A DNA stretch of 64,000 nt from Sipunculus nudus (lineage: Eukaryota > Annelida > Sipuncula > Golfingiida > Sipunculidae): assembly GCA_026874595.1 (NCBI GenBank), contig CM049320.1, positions 35,126,214-35,190,213 on the forward strand, in the 5' to 3' direction. Below the pieces are notes generated by a model, which saw only the letters and a program-made list of their open reading frames with translations, was not told the origin of the DNA and made no database searches. The position numbers were made by a program, and so were the translations under genes. Positions 37,165-50,990 of the stretch are shown here, in pieces. The stretch's first letter is position 1, and every line of letters begins with the position of its first letter.

Positions 37165-38930
37165 CAGATAGACAAACAGACATACAGCAGGGTGATTACT
37201 ATATGGCGTCCACTTGTGATTAATACACACACCAGGTTTTGGGGCACTAGATGTAATTACAGCTAAGAAACTGACATGATTGTTGTCATTTAAAAGTAAA
37301 ACAAATAGAAAAATATTCGTTAAAATAACAAAAAATATAGGTGGCGCCACCACTTTTCGGGAACTGACAAAACTAGTCATGGTCAATATATAAGGCAAGA
37401 TTCAGGACAATCCATGCATTAATTATAATGATATTGGAGGTTGTGTATTATATTTTTCTATTATTCTGGGGAGTACTTACAAGCCCCATAGCTCATAGCC
37501 CCATAGGTTACAGTGACGTAATTTCAGGTTTCCAAGGAGATTTTTTATTGACCTCCTTGGATGTCTACTAAAAAGTTTCTAGGGCCAGCAATTTGTGCCC
37601 TGCTTACGGACAGTCGGACGACCGGACAGCCGGACGGACGGCGGAAAAAGCGCCATTCCTATACCTCAGTTGACTTACAGTTAGCTGAGCTAAAAAAAAC
37701 TGAACATGAACACATATACGGATGTTTGTCCTCTAGCTCATGGCGTGTCCGTATTCTGGGTCAATGTCACACTGGGAAACAGCTTGTGGTAAGTCTGTAT
37801 TATGTAAACGTCTGTCGCGCCGTATCACATCGCCCTGAAAACGGTGGTAAACAGATGTCTCTCCAGGCTGTTGTTCTCGCGGGAAGCTGAGTTGTCGTAC
37901 ACAGCGTGAGCAGACAGCGCGTTATCTTATCGCTATGACAACTGGTGCGCTCCAGTCAAGAGAGACTACCATCAAAACCGTTCACGATTCAGTTCCGAGA
38001 GCCATACGAGAGTGATACTGTCCACACAGAATATAAATCTATAAATGTCAAGGATAGATTCGCCAGAAAATAGATCTTGCTTCTGCGTGAAGGTTGCGAG
38101 AGTTGTTCACTTACTTCAGCGGTTGTTTTCACCCTCCGTCAGACGTCGTTTCTACTCAAATCAGTTTTCAATCGTGCGGATGACCAGGACTGCTTGTCGT
38201 GAGCAACCTTCAAACTTTAATTGTCACATTTCAAGAAGTCATTTCCTTGTTTACGTTTCACATGCGCATGCATAGTATGATAGAAAATATTACTTATTCC
38301 GTGAAGGCCTCTCCACAAAACACCCATATTTATGTAATATGCATTCAAAAAATTCTTATCCAGCGTACTGCATTGCTCTCTTTACCCATTTTTATTCCTG
38401 TGCCCCTGGTGTATTTAGAAATTCCACTTAATTGCGGGGGTAGATTTTCTGTGCGTAACATAGCCTAACCAGCGGAGCTGTTCTATTGTGAATCCGATTC
38501 TGCACAGTTTGCGACTGTCAATTTGAATGAAATTTTGTCGTGAATGTCAAAACCGATAAAGGCTGTGCGTTTAAGGGCCCGGTCCTTATTAACTCCTATA
38601 TATGAGTGACTTTAATTTAAATACAACTTTTTGTTAATGTTAGTTAATGTATATCACCTTATTTTGTTTAAGACTGCGTTTGGAACAGCTACAAACTAAT
38701 TGCAGCGCCATCTGCAAACTAGTTTTCAAACCATATACCGAAGTATAGCATTGATCATCAATGATCATAATGGTATACAATTTGTCAAATGAACATGTTT
38801 TTAAGAAGAAGAGATATTGATCAGATAATAAAAAAAGATGTTTACTTTAATTGATAATTAACGTTTGAATGGTCGGCCTGTTTATGTTTCTGAACAACGT
38901 AATGCATGGGCAAAGAAGCAACCAAGGAGA
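37165..38930. other. Non-coding; dispersed element at 37600-37694
   Basis: 37600-37694 carries the GGACGGACGG plus TTAGCTGAGCTAA element in forward orientation. 38283-38350 (ATATTACTTATTCCGTGAAGG..ACACCCAT) matches 13330-13400 at the edge of segmental duplication copy 2. No gene recognised. Confidence 0.55.
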
Positions 38931-38936
38931 TGGCCA

Positions 38937-39533
<597 letters not shown>

Positions 39534-39579
39534 AGATTTTACAAATTTTACGATACAATAACAAGAAGCTATTTATTTA

Positions 39580-40860
39580 GTAGTTGGAATGTCTTTGTGA
39601 TAATCGACTATTCAACTACCGTATTTAACATTCGACTACAATCTAGCAATCACAGCTTACAGTCGATTTTATATGTGTGTGTGCGCGCGCGCGTAGGTCT
39701 GTATAGGTGTAGGTTTGTGTGGGTGCGTGCGTTTGTGTTTATAAAGGTCTGTTCGGTTATTCCCCGTATAATGTAAATTTCAGAATTGCACACATTTTTA
39801 GTCAAGCACTCAACGTCACCATTAATTGCGGCCTATATGGCCCTTCTACAAAACATGCAGCTGACGGCAAAAATCAGGTTCACTAGAGACCGGGCTTTTT
39901 AATTTTTAAAATTGAACCTTTACGAGTTTGTATATATAGCCGATTTACATAATATAAATTTTATGAATGAACTGCGAATGAAAACAAGATAAATAAGATA
40001 TAATTATTTCAGAATTACTACAGAATGTTTGCAGTCTCATGCTTACATGACCCAATTATATGGTGAAATAGCATTGATATTATAGTGATTGATAAGATGA
40101 AATTATTTATACTCGTGGGCAAAAGTGTTTGTTTTTAGTCTGCATGTCACGGGCTTAAATATTTTGAAGTTTAATACTTGAAAAATCAAAAATTACAATT
40201 ACACATTTTCTATTTATAACTGCACCGAGAGATTGCACGTTAACATGTACCCTGTATATTTCTGTCGCCAGAGTGTGGTTTAACTGTGTGGTTAAGGAAC
40301 TCATATCGAGTGACTAAACTCTGATATCCTTTATGTCGCGTGCAACGGCTGAGGTCAGCAGAGACCTGCTTACACAAGGATTTCCAAACACATTCACTTA
40401 TCATAACTCAGCAGCACCACAGTGTCGGGGTTATTTTCGTGATGTGGTCACTAAAAGTGATATATATGCATCCTATTTGAGGATTTCGGCGTGGTCCAAT
40501 TAAGTGTTATTCCGTTTCAAACTTGCTGCTACATATCCCTTAAATTGGGACCAAATCCTCTCTACAGCTGCTAATATTCATTCTCACACGGCCGCTGTCC
40601 TCGGAATACTTTCGTGTCCTTCCCGGGCACCCTTGTCGAACTCTGACAAGTTTGTATCTCCACATTTCTCTAAACCGTTCATCGGGGCTGCCATTTTACA
40701 TAAACACTCAAATCCAGAGGTCGAAACTATGGATATAGCGTTAGGTCATTGAAATGGGGAAACACACTAGTAGGCGGTACAACCGTAACCATGACATTAA
40801 CCACATGCTCTGCACCACACAGAATATGTAATGTCGATATATGCATTTTCTTCGGCAATT
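39580..40860. other. No gene recognised
   Basis: A short alternating GTGTGCGCGCGCG tract lies at 39673-39694 (potential Z-DNA). An 82-codon frame at 40504-40752 (+) has no recognisable domain. Confidence 0.45.
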
Positions 40861-40865
40861 GGGAC

Positions 40866-40867
<2 letters not shown>

Positions 40868-40947
<80 letters not shown>

Positions 40948-40967
40948 TAATAATAATAATAATAATA

Positions 40968-41032
<65 letters not shown>
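40868..41032. repeat. (AAT)n(ATT)n palindromic microsatellite
   Basis: AAT triplets up to 40968 flip to ATT triplets from 40969. This makes an inverted repeat with arms of about 64 bp and no spacer. Only two ACA interruptions occur in the left half. Confidence 0.95.
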
Positions 41033-41034
<2 letters not shown>

Positions 41035-41039
41035 TTCTA

Positions 41040-42080
41040 CTGCAACAAATAATTACTGAGGCTGCCTCCGCCCTCGTATAGGATGGATTCTAAAGTAACA
41101 ATATATGTGGGTAAAAAAAAAACGGACATAAAATAAACGGCAGTTCCGTAAAGCAAGGTAACCTAATTTATTTGGTATATGATATATACTATATGATAAT
41201 GAATGTTTACTACTCCGACTTTGTTTCAGACCGTTGTTTTACTATACTTACAGTAGGCACTATAGTTACTCTTTTCGTCGTATACTCATCTATTTTGCGT
41301 TGCTTCTGAACAGATTTTTAATAATACACTGATCTAGTCATTTACGCATAAATTTCTTAAACTCTTTCCACAGCTGGCTCCGTCCCTATACGGTCACGTG
41401 TTCGTGAAACAACATAATGCTCATGAGAAATACAATAAATAAAGTAGAAATCTGAATTCTAACAAAAGCAAGCCGCCATGTGTGTGTGGGTGTGTAAGGG
41501 TGTGTGTGTGGGGGGGGGGGGGGGCGCTATTGTGTGGGCTGCACCTCAACCTATGTTTATTTTCACCTATTCGACCCATATTCCCCAGTTCATTCGTGCA
41601 TAAGCGACTCTATATTTGTAAATATTCCTTGAAGACGTTTGATTCTTCATTGATTGGCCCATTCCCGAAATGCCCTGAAAATGTCAAGAAATTCTGTTCA
41701 TGGTTGCGTGAGTTATGTTGTGAACAAACACACAAACACACACGAACGGGATTGAAAGCATAACCTCCCGGCGGAGGCAATAAACCTGAATGATTCCGAC
41801 ATGCAGTAGGCGTTGATTTCAAGCTTCCAATGCACGTACATACGGTCCGGTACTCAGTATGGACTGGTCGATTAAATTAAAAACTTAATGATTGAAATTA
41901 TAAATTCAATTGAAATTATACAAAATAAAAGTATTATTAAGTAAAGGTCATTAGATACCCTCGTCGGGTAATTAGACCCTTTACCAAGGTGAAGTTTCCT
42001 CTTCTATATTGCTGCGTTTATTCTTTCATGGTACTCAAATGCTTACAGTGTGACTGAGATTTGGCAATATTTTAATACGA
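41040..42080. other. No gene recognised; (GT)n-poly-G at 41480-41525
   Basis: AT-rich, with one GTGTGTGGGTGTG-poly-G tract. A 93-codon frame starting in that tract is not convincing. Confidence 0.45.
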
Positions 42081-42086
42081 AAATTT

Positions 42087-42087
<1 letters not shown>

Positions 42088-42149
<62 letters not shown>
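42088..42149. repeat. (CA)n-(TA)n microsatellite at a LINE 3' end
   Basis: A CA run followed by a TA run, immediately beside the LINE remnant. On the element's strand this is a simple-repeat tail after its last codons, as some non-LTR elements have. Confidence 0.85.
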
Positions 42150-42152
<3 letters not shown>

Positions 42153-42330
42153 GTACAGGTCAGGATGGTTACTCCAGTCCTTAGCTAGTCTGTTCTTAAA
42201 TGAGTTGACTGTAGTAGCATCCACTGTATAATGGCTTAGTCAATTCCAGTCGTTTGTCACTCTTGCTGTGAGAATTAAATGACCTTCTGGGCCCAGAGCG
42301 CTGGTGTCACACCTGTAGTTTTAATGTATG
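42150..42330 (-). mobile_element. LINE (non-LTR retrotransposon) reverse-transcriptase C-terminal remnant
   Basis: On the minus strand one frame reads Ala-Arg-Val-Thr-Asn-Asp-Trp-Asn, an in-frame TGA, His-Tyr-Thr-Val-Asp-Ala, Thr-Val-Asn-Ser-Phe-Lys-Asn-Arg-Leu, Lys-Asp-Trp. This is the familiar end of LINE polyproteins (..RVVNDWN..LP..VV.A.TVN.FK.RLD..W) found after the reverse transcriptase domain in Jockey/CR1-like elements. The upstream segment appears in a shifted frame. It is clearly dead and 5'-truncated. Family assignment beyond non-LTR is uncertain. Confidence 0.7.
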
Positions 42331-42349
42331 CCCATGTTAACTGTTTAAT

Positions 42350-43068
42350 TAAATAAAAAGGGAGTTTCATGGGGTTCTCCAGTTTCATTTGCTGTCCCCC
42401 AATGCATCGTATTGATTTGTAATGTTAATGATTATATGCTTTATAAATTGTCAACAATATAAAAAAAAAATACAACCTTTTGTCCAATCCAAGTTTACAC
42501 ATGTATCGGTATAATCTACATATTTAATAATGTCACTATGCAAATATCTACGTTTCGTAGGTCAGGGTGCTTTATTTTTTTTTTTGCCCAAAGCGGTATA
42601 GGGTCAATTTTATATATTGAAATTATGTTAGTGATAGATATGTGAGCCATATAGGTCTCACTTGGCATGGAATGCTTGTTAAAAGTGTGTCAAGTTCTAA
42701 CCTTTCCTTAAAATATAGCATTGACAAGACAACTAAGGGGCCCATATGACTATATAATAGATGTTTTAAGTCAGGCACCAATGTATTGTTATTGCATGCC
42801 TCCGACAGGAGGGTTAGCATTCAGTTCCGTTCGTGTGTGTTTGTTTAAAACATAATTAACTCACGAAATTATGAACAGAGTCACATGAGAGTGAACAGAG
42901 TCACATGAAATTAGAATGCGTATTTCTAGTTCTCATTTCTTTCCTGCACTCACAAACTCCGCTCCTTGCTCTGGTTAATATCAGAACTTTTGATCGCTCT
43001 TGTCACCAATATCCAGTGGTGTCAATTTAACTTCAAAGGGGAGTTTGGGGTTTCATGGTTAAACAACC

Positions 43069-43133
<65 letters not shown>

Positions 43134-43290
43134 AGCCTTTTATTGTCTGTGAGACACATTTCAAATAAATAACAAATAAGTATACAGTTATAAAAAATAA
43201 GGCATTTTGTTTCCCGTAAAGGTTACTTCTAAACCAGGTTTAGATATACATTTGTATATTATATTATAGTGTACTCAGAAATGGAACCAG
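42350..43290. other. No gene; (AT)n at 43072-43129
   Basis: AT-rich, with a 58-bp AT microsatellite and no recognised coding sequence. Confidence 0.6.
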
Positions 43291-43294
43291 AGTC

Positions 43295-44085
43295 TGTTGT
43301 TGTGGAACTGAATAACAACAGATCACGTACGTAGTGGTAGAGTATAAATTTGTTATGGAGATATAAACAATCAGATTCTGTAACACTAGGCAGCGTGAAA
43401 TGTCTAGGGGAATGAATAAAGAAGTCCGTGTTTTTTTTGTTAACAAATAATTATAATTTCTTCTTAAAACAACCCTAACATTACAATACACTAAATCAAT
43501 ACAGTTACACAGTATACCAACAGTACAACAGCAAATCAATACAATTACACAGTATTATAAATAAAGTGTACAATACCTGGATACCACCACTGTCACAGCG
43601 ACAAGTCCTTTAAATTGTATAATTCAGATGAAAAGTTCACATAAATCTTCTCAGAGAATAAAAGTCCAAATCAATCACAAAATCAATTTGTTTTAATCCA
43701 AAAGGGAAATTCTGGTAGTGGTCCAAAAGGACCACTAAAATCCGTTACAAATTCGAAGAAGATCTATACCCGCTGCAATTATAGGAAAGGCCCACAAACT
43801 GACTCACGCTCTTCCGTGTACGCTGGAATATCTCTCTCTCCTCTCTACACCGCTCCAAACACAGCCCCTTATTTATAACTTTTCACCCCAAGCCGAGAAC
43901 TTTCCACTTTTCGAACAATCTATAGAACCCAACCATACATAGTACACCGCGCCTAAAGAACAGACTAGAACAAAGAACGCTGTGTTTCTACACGCCAGGG
44001 TCACACGTTGGCCGGGCCAACTCGGCCAGGCGATGCTGCCATAGCAACGAGCTATGCTTGCCACACGAACCACATGTCAACAACA
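43295..44085 (-). mobile_element. Probable long terminal repeat (791 bp), solo or truncated
   Basis: The ends are an 8-bp perfect inverted repeat, TGTTGTTG...CAACAACA, i.e. the TG..CA form of LTR termini. Composition differs from the surroundings: the minus-strand upstream third is GC-richer and has a TATA box (TTATAAATA, plus coordinates 43870-43878). A purine-rich block, the expected start region, follows it, and the distal part is AT-rich. On the minus strand, TGGTTCCATTTCT starts about five bases beyond the end and could be a tRNA primer-binding site. No matching second LTR and no gag/pol are present, and the 5-bp flanks do not match, so boundaries are tentative. Confidence 0.45.
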
Positions 44086-44089
44086 CACG

Positions 44090-46700
44090 GAACACCCCTG
44101 CGCCCAATAAAACAGACATCTGTAACCCTGTAAATCTAATTATTTATATATTTCATTTCGAATATGTAAGTATTATTCTCGGCACATCAGGGGATGATTA
44201 CATTGACCTACCCCCCCCCCCCCCCCTTGCTAACAATGTGGGGGATATTGCCCCAACCCCCTTTATTGATACCCCTGCTAATGCTTCAAGTTGATGATCT
44301 GAGCCAACCAAGCAAACTGAGGTTGTAATAAAACAGTGTATATCTGTCTATATGTCTCTTTACGCACAAGACGCCTAGAAAATATAGATGGCTGCCCAGA
44401 TAGCTCTGTGGGAGTGTACTACATTAATTATAGAAATATTAATTCAATTTTTAAACTGTTATTGAAAATACACCAGCAAGGCATCTGAGTTGCTGTTTAG
44501 AATAAGTCATTAAAAAGTCACTGATGCTGAGATTTCATGGAGTATTTTGGTACTATTAGGAATGCACAGCGCGCTATACATGATGGTATGCATTTAAGAC
44601 ATTCAAATGCTTGTAAACAATCAAGCTTTTTTGGAATGATCGGAGGGGATTTGCACTGTGATTATTCTCTAATTCGTTGTTACGTGCATGCATGATACAA
44701 ATTACAGCAAGCTGAAATAGATAACTTGCTGAGTGTGTGGTTAGATCAGCGTATCATAAACATCTGTTCATCTGCACACAGGTGTGCTCAACACACAGTG
44801 GAGGAGTATACGATGAATGGCGTAGGTATAATACACACTACAGGTGTAAAACATGGGTCCTACAAGGAATAGTGTACATTTATATATACACAAATAAAGG
44901 ATCTTACTTGGCTATACCCGAGCTGCCGATATATTTAATGTAATATTTATTTTTCACCCACATACATACTGTTTACTTACTTTTTTTGCACCCTGTCAGT
45001 ACTGTACTAGGAGAAAAGGCCTATCATCAATCAGTAGATGCTGATATGGCCTACCTGGTGTGGGATACCTTTTAATTATTTTCACCCACATATACACTAT
45101 TAATTTCGTTTTTTTTTTGCATCCGTCTCCTTGTATGGCATCTGGCCCTTCACGTTGTGAATAAACATAAACAGGCTAACCATTCAAAAGTTAATTATCA
45201 ATAAAAGTAAAGAACCTTTTTTCTTAATTATCTGAGATTGATTAATGTCTCTACTGCCAAAAAGCATGTACACCATTAAGGGCAGTGATGAACATCTCTG
45301 TAAAACCCCGACTGTCCTTGCTCATGACATAAATCCAGCCACCTGATTATATCTTTTATTATTTACATTTCCTCAGTGCCTCTAACTTTAAGAAAATTTT
45401 CAATTTTCAATATAGCTATACCACCCCCCCTCCCCGACACACACAAGGTTCTGGCCTCTGGGAAAAAGAAATTAGGCAGTAGCTCCCAGGTGTATAGTAA
45501 GTTAATGAACATTACATAGTTATACATTCCACTGATTGTACTACAACGCAAGGTGTTCATTCTAAGCTACAAAGTCCTTCCCACTAACCCTACTCTGCCT
45601 TCGCCAATCCCAGGTGTGCACACATTTAAGATGATATTAAAACTTATATTAGCTCCACCCCCCCCCCCCCCCTCCCCCCGCCCCCCGAAGAAAGAGAAGA
45701 AATTCCTGGATCCACCACAGCTTCGATTCAAACGTTAGACCACTGTAGTTCACAAGTAATTAGGGATGTGCTCACTCTGGGCGGCGCTGCACATTGTAGT
45801 GGAGTTCTCATTCACACATACATTCTTCAGAGTTCATAAGTCCAACGAACGATGTATATTTATCCACGCTTGGGAACCACCTGACTAGATATTATCACAG
45901 ATCACAGACATCAACTACGCGTATACGCCGTGTCTACTCTACATAATAATAAAACATGCTACGGTTTAATCCCGGCATTGTCCAACTGGTTTGTGTAACA
46001 CTGTCAGCAATCACATTTAACTTCACACTAAGCCCACCAGATGTCTCTACCATCAATATAAACACAGGGTTACGCGTTAGTACTAGATTTTCAAGCTAGA
46101 TGGAACTCCAACACTACAACATGACCGGAAAGTGTCCAAGCCGGCAGGCAGTAATATTTTAAACCATTTAAGCGGTGAAATAAATACACGCGTGTACGTT
46201 TTTCGGGCGGTGTTTTACGTGTTTTATTCATGTATATATAGGGGAAAATGCGGCATGCAGAAGGCAGAATGCAAGTCTTTGTCGCTCTTTCATACATACA
46301 TACATTGCGGAACCGACAAGTCCGCATTTTGGATACGCGGATATTGAATCTTACCTTTCTGATTAAAGTCTATATCGATTTTTATTGGCATATCACACAC
46401 CTGATCCACTTTCATATGGAACATATCTTTACTCGGTGAGAGACTTAAAATCCTGACATCACTCCGATCGGATTGTAAAGTTTTATAACTTTAACTAATT
46501 TTGCTAATTTAGCTTACACTCTCGCTCAGGCAGGTTTGCGGCACTTGTGGCAAAGAACTACAAAAGACGTGATTTCGGCAACTTGGGTAACCATTTTTAT
46601 TCTTCAGTGGTATGTCTAATATAATGAAAATGTCAATACATATAAACAATCTTAGGTGCCGAGTTGCCAAAATGAATCCCCCCACATAATCATACATTTT
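44090..46700. other. No gene recognised; poly-C tracts
   Basis: Poly-C runs at 44211-44226 and 45657-45680 and a short (CT)n at 46709-46736. Small ORFs have no domain. Confidence 0.5.
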
Positions 46701-46739
46701 GTTCTCACTCTCTCTCTCTCTCTCTCTCTTTCTCTCCAT

Positions 46740-49700
46740 TAAAGCATAAAAAATCACGCCACTCCACCCGTTCCATTGGCCAGAGAGGTAAGGTGAACTC
46801 CACCCCGTATACTACTGGCCAATCTAAATGAAAGACAGTTTGTAGTTTATACTCATGAAAAAAAAGTAACATTAACGTGCAATGATAGATAATCTAGCTA
46901 TATTATTCTGTCTGTGTGTATACCAAGTATTATTATAGTGAGCTTCCTCCTGGGCATATTTTTTATCAAATATAATCCATTCCAGGTGCGGTGCCAGACC
47001 ATTAATAATTGTCAACTCAGTTACTTTGACAAAAGTTAATCCTACAGATAAATCAATTGATTAGGCCTACTGCCTAGGGTCCACTGATCACGGAGGATGA
47101 TAGCATACAGTAAACAAATTCTTTGTTTTCCAGTGTCAAAACATTACCTACACATTTAGAAAAATAAAAATGATAATTATAGTACTTATTGTACTTATTA
47201 TAGTACTTATAGTACCAAGCATAATTAATCTAAAATTCACTGTGAGTGAGAGTGAGAAGCCCTTTGAACTAATTTAGTGTTAGTAAGGATATATTTTTAT
47301 AAGTAGTCATGCAAATCTTACAGGATGATCACTTTTCGTGACAGTATCAATTCAGGGCATCTTGCCATTTTTGGCATAAAAAGTTTATCGATATGAAAAG
47401 AATTGCCTTGCTGGGGTTACACGAAAACTGTAGAGTTCGATGAAGATACAAATATTTCCGTATTTATTATTGCCTACATGTACGCAGTCACATAACTCGC
47501 ACCAGACTTAGCGGTAGCTATGTCCATGCTTTCTAACAACGCCTACCATGTAAGAGAAATATTCAATTCTAACTTAGCATGTTGGTGTACAGTTCCTATC
47601 GCATGGATGTAATCATGGCTCATATTTTTGGCTAACTGGATGATAACTAACTGACGGTATTTGTGATAGCATGGGTTAAGGTAAGGCTGACGGACGAAGA
47701 TGGTTCGCTAAAAAGATACATAATAAATCCATATAAAAACATGTATGCATCTTTTTCTATCCTTTAACACACACAATATGTAATTGAAATTTTAATATTT
47801 TGTATTAATGTTATATAATCCATATATACAATTGTTTGTGATGTCACATATTTTAAATATATTTGTATATTATACATTGATTAGTTATATGGTCTTCACC
47901 CATAAATAAGGCAATATGCTGATAAATAAATGTTACTTTTAACATTCTCCCGTTCACAGAATTCATAAAAAAGGACTTATATAACCATATTCGGATTATT
48001 TAACCGCAAATAATAGAACCCCAGGACGACGTTTCACCTTCTTTCTTGAAGGTTTCGTTAGAACAGAATGTTTTCTTGTTCTACACCATTTGAAAAGCTG
48101 TTATCCATTCTATCAAGGAAAATCCTGAAAGAGAAAGAAATTGCGGTCACAGGTTTTTACTGTTATGTTACTTGAAGGAAACAAGACGTCCATGGATCAT
48201 GACAATCAGCATAACAATGATCATTGAGGGAAGAAGCCAAATGGATACCTTCACCTTTTTGTACTTCATGCAATTTTTCTGACAAAAAAAGATGAAATTA
48301 TAGCTGAAGTTTCAAAATAGAAATATTATAGGAAAAATAAAGCTAATTTAAAGATTTTATGGACTGCTTTCATTGTATATGTTCAAAAATTCAACAATAA
48401 CCTAAGCAAGGTAGAGCATTTTTTTTCTCAATTTTATAATCCATAGTGAGACATCTAATACGTGCAGAGCTAAAACTGTCACATTATTCAAAATCATTTT
48501 CAAACGTAGTCCTGAACTTTAAAGGATAGTCAAAAATATGTAAATTTATTAAGACATTCCCGCCAGATGTATTCAATATCATGTCTGATGTTGAGTGCAG
48601 ATGTGAAAACTCGAAAATCATCAATTTAAACAACAGGTAAATAACACCAGATGAATATTCAAAGTGAAGTATAAGGGAAGTTTTTGCATAAATTATTACG
48701 CACACAGGCCTGATTATAGTGAAATATCATATCTGAAAGTGGTGTGTAATGAGCCATCTCGACCAATTCTGTTCATATGTTGCGTGCTGACAGGTACATA
48801 TGTGTACATGAGACAGATTATTTAATTCGGAGGTAAATGATAAATACTGGGACAGCATGCGTTAACACTCGAAATCACGTTTTTGCTGTAGTTCCCAGAA
48901 GACCGGTCACTGTGGCCTAATTATATGATTCAAAGAAAAATTCTCCTTGAACTGTCCGGGTTTTATGCAAGACATCATCGGTCCAATGTTACGATATGAC
49001 CATGGTGGCCAAAGACCCACTAATATTGACTCACACTGAGCATGAAATGGAAAAACAGACAGGCCAAAATCAGTTTCATATCTAATGTCATGATCTCATA
49101 TTGAAAGAGACAAGTCATATGAACTGCATATAATAAGTGATAAAGTCATTCTTTACAATTCACTTTGAGCTAATTTGTTTCCCCATGATTTATGAGCCAT
49201 CCGAGAGAGAAGTGTTCAGTGAAGTACAGCAAATTATTGGTACTATTTAATGATAGTTTAAAAATGTAAGGTTTACGAAATTTAAAATTTCACAAACAAC
49301 AAACCTAACATATATTTTTAGATGTTCTATTAGACAAGTAGTGCCATTTCACAGCACCATACTGCCATCTGCTTTGCTATGCTTTTCTCTGAATCTGAGC
49401 GAAACTGGCTTTCAGACAGCGTATGACAGCTTAAATAAAGTGCAGATCTAATATACTCGGATACTAATTTGTTAATCGAATAAGAATTTGAAGAAAAATG
49501 ATGTCATATCAACATTCATTTTCAGTGTCAAGTGTGGCTGTTCTTAAAAAAAAATGCGGAAGTGCATACCCGCTAAGTAAAAGTCTTGTACTCACCAATT
49601 ATGACCACTGTAGCACTGACATGGCTATCTTCACGAGGTGACCCTAAAATGTAGAATGTATCTTTTCTATGGATTCTGCAAATTTTAATGGCATGACGAA

Positions 49701-50985
49701 AGAGCACACAAATTAAAATTTGTTTATTGGAAAAAGATATCCCAATTGAGGAAGACTTGCCTGAAGAATGTTTTTATCTAACTTATTTATTATGTATTGA
49801 TCACAATTGGTATTAAAAATAAGTAACTAACAAAGCTCCCTCCTATTACAATATGTTGAGTTGATATTAAATAAGAAGTGAATGAGATATTATGGAATAT
49901 ATATACCGTGTATGCATGTAGACCTATTCAACATATAATCCAGCTGGCATATGCCTTACATCAGAGCTCAGTTCTACTAATATATCCATGAACGAAAACA
50001 TTTTGGCAACTTTGATCTAGTTTGAATTATTTGCACTCAAACAACTTAAAGGTCGAATCCATATTTTTTAAATTATGCAATATTATGCTAATACACTATG
50101 GCCAATTTTACAAAACCTTTGGGGAACAATTACATTGTCATATAAAAATGACGGATGTATCAAGGGATTTCATGTTCTAAACTTGCCTAATTCGCATCAT
50201 GTCAACCTGAATCAGGATTAGGCAGAATTTGGACCAGCTTTAGTCTGGTTTGACACCAACACACAAACAAATATGCATATGTTTCGAGTAACCAATTGTT
50301 CAACATCTTTCAGGTGAATTACTACATTTATAGTCTTAAGAAGGATCTCTGCCAGTGATTACAATCACCTAATCAATCACTGGTTAAGGATGCATGATTC
50401 CTTATCTCAAGATTCTTAATCATCTCATGACAGATTCCATATATCACCAGGATATATCTTTATGTATAAACTGTTGCAGATAAAGTGTAGAGAACTGAAA
50501 ATTGACTGATGTTCCATGTTTTTAAAAATCATATTCATGCTATAATTTCACTAGCGTCTGGGAAGTTTAACCTAAAGAGTAAACTCAAAGCCGGACTGGA
50601 GGGATCTCTAGAGCTGTTTAAAAATTGTGAACACTGTCCAAATATCCAATACATCATTAGGAGTTATTCGTTTTCTGAGCGTTTACAATTTTGGTTACTT
50701 ATTGACCACTCATGCAGCATCAAACTTTGTCAGGAAGGATATAGCAACCTTTTCCAGGGTTAGAAAGAAGTCAATGCTTGACGCAAAAGCAAACATGAAA
50801 CTTTCATTAAAACGCCTGCCACACAAACACATTTTTAAGCTAATGGCTAAGGAAGGAATCTGTGCATATATATTGACCTGGCACCAAGCAGAAAACAATC
50901 ATGACTTCACCAAGAAGGGTAGATATACTATTTCCATTCAGAGGCTAACTACATAAGTGCGCCGCAAACGTGCATAATACGCCTG
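46740..50985. other. Long unique-looking AT-rich stretch without gene
   Basis: No domain, microsatellite or obvious repeat of note. Two overlapping plus-strand frames (50509-50763 and 50627-50956) are open but not recognised, and neither is bounded by convincing splice sites. This may be intronic. Confidence 0.45.
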
Positions 50986-50990
50986 TCGTT

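Noticed and set aside
40741-41081. Poly-Leu, poly-Ile and Asn/Tyr ORFs
   Set aside because: Translations of the AAT/ATT triplet repeat.
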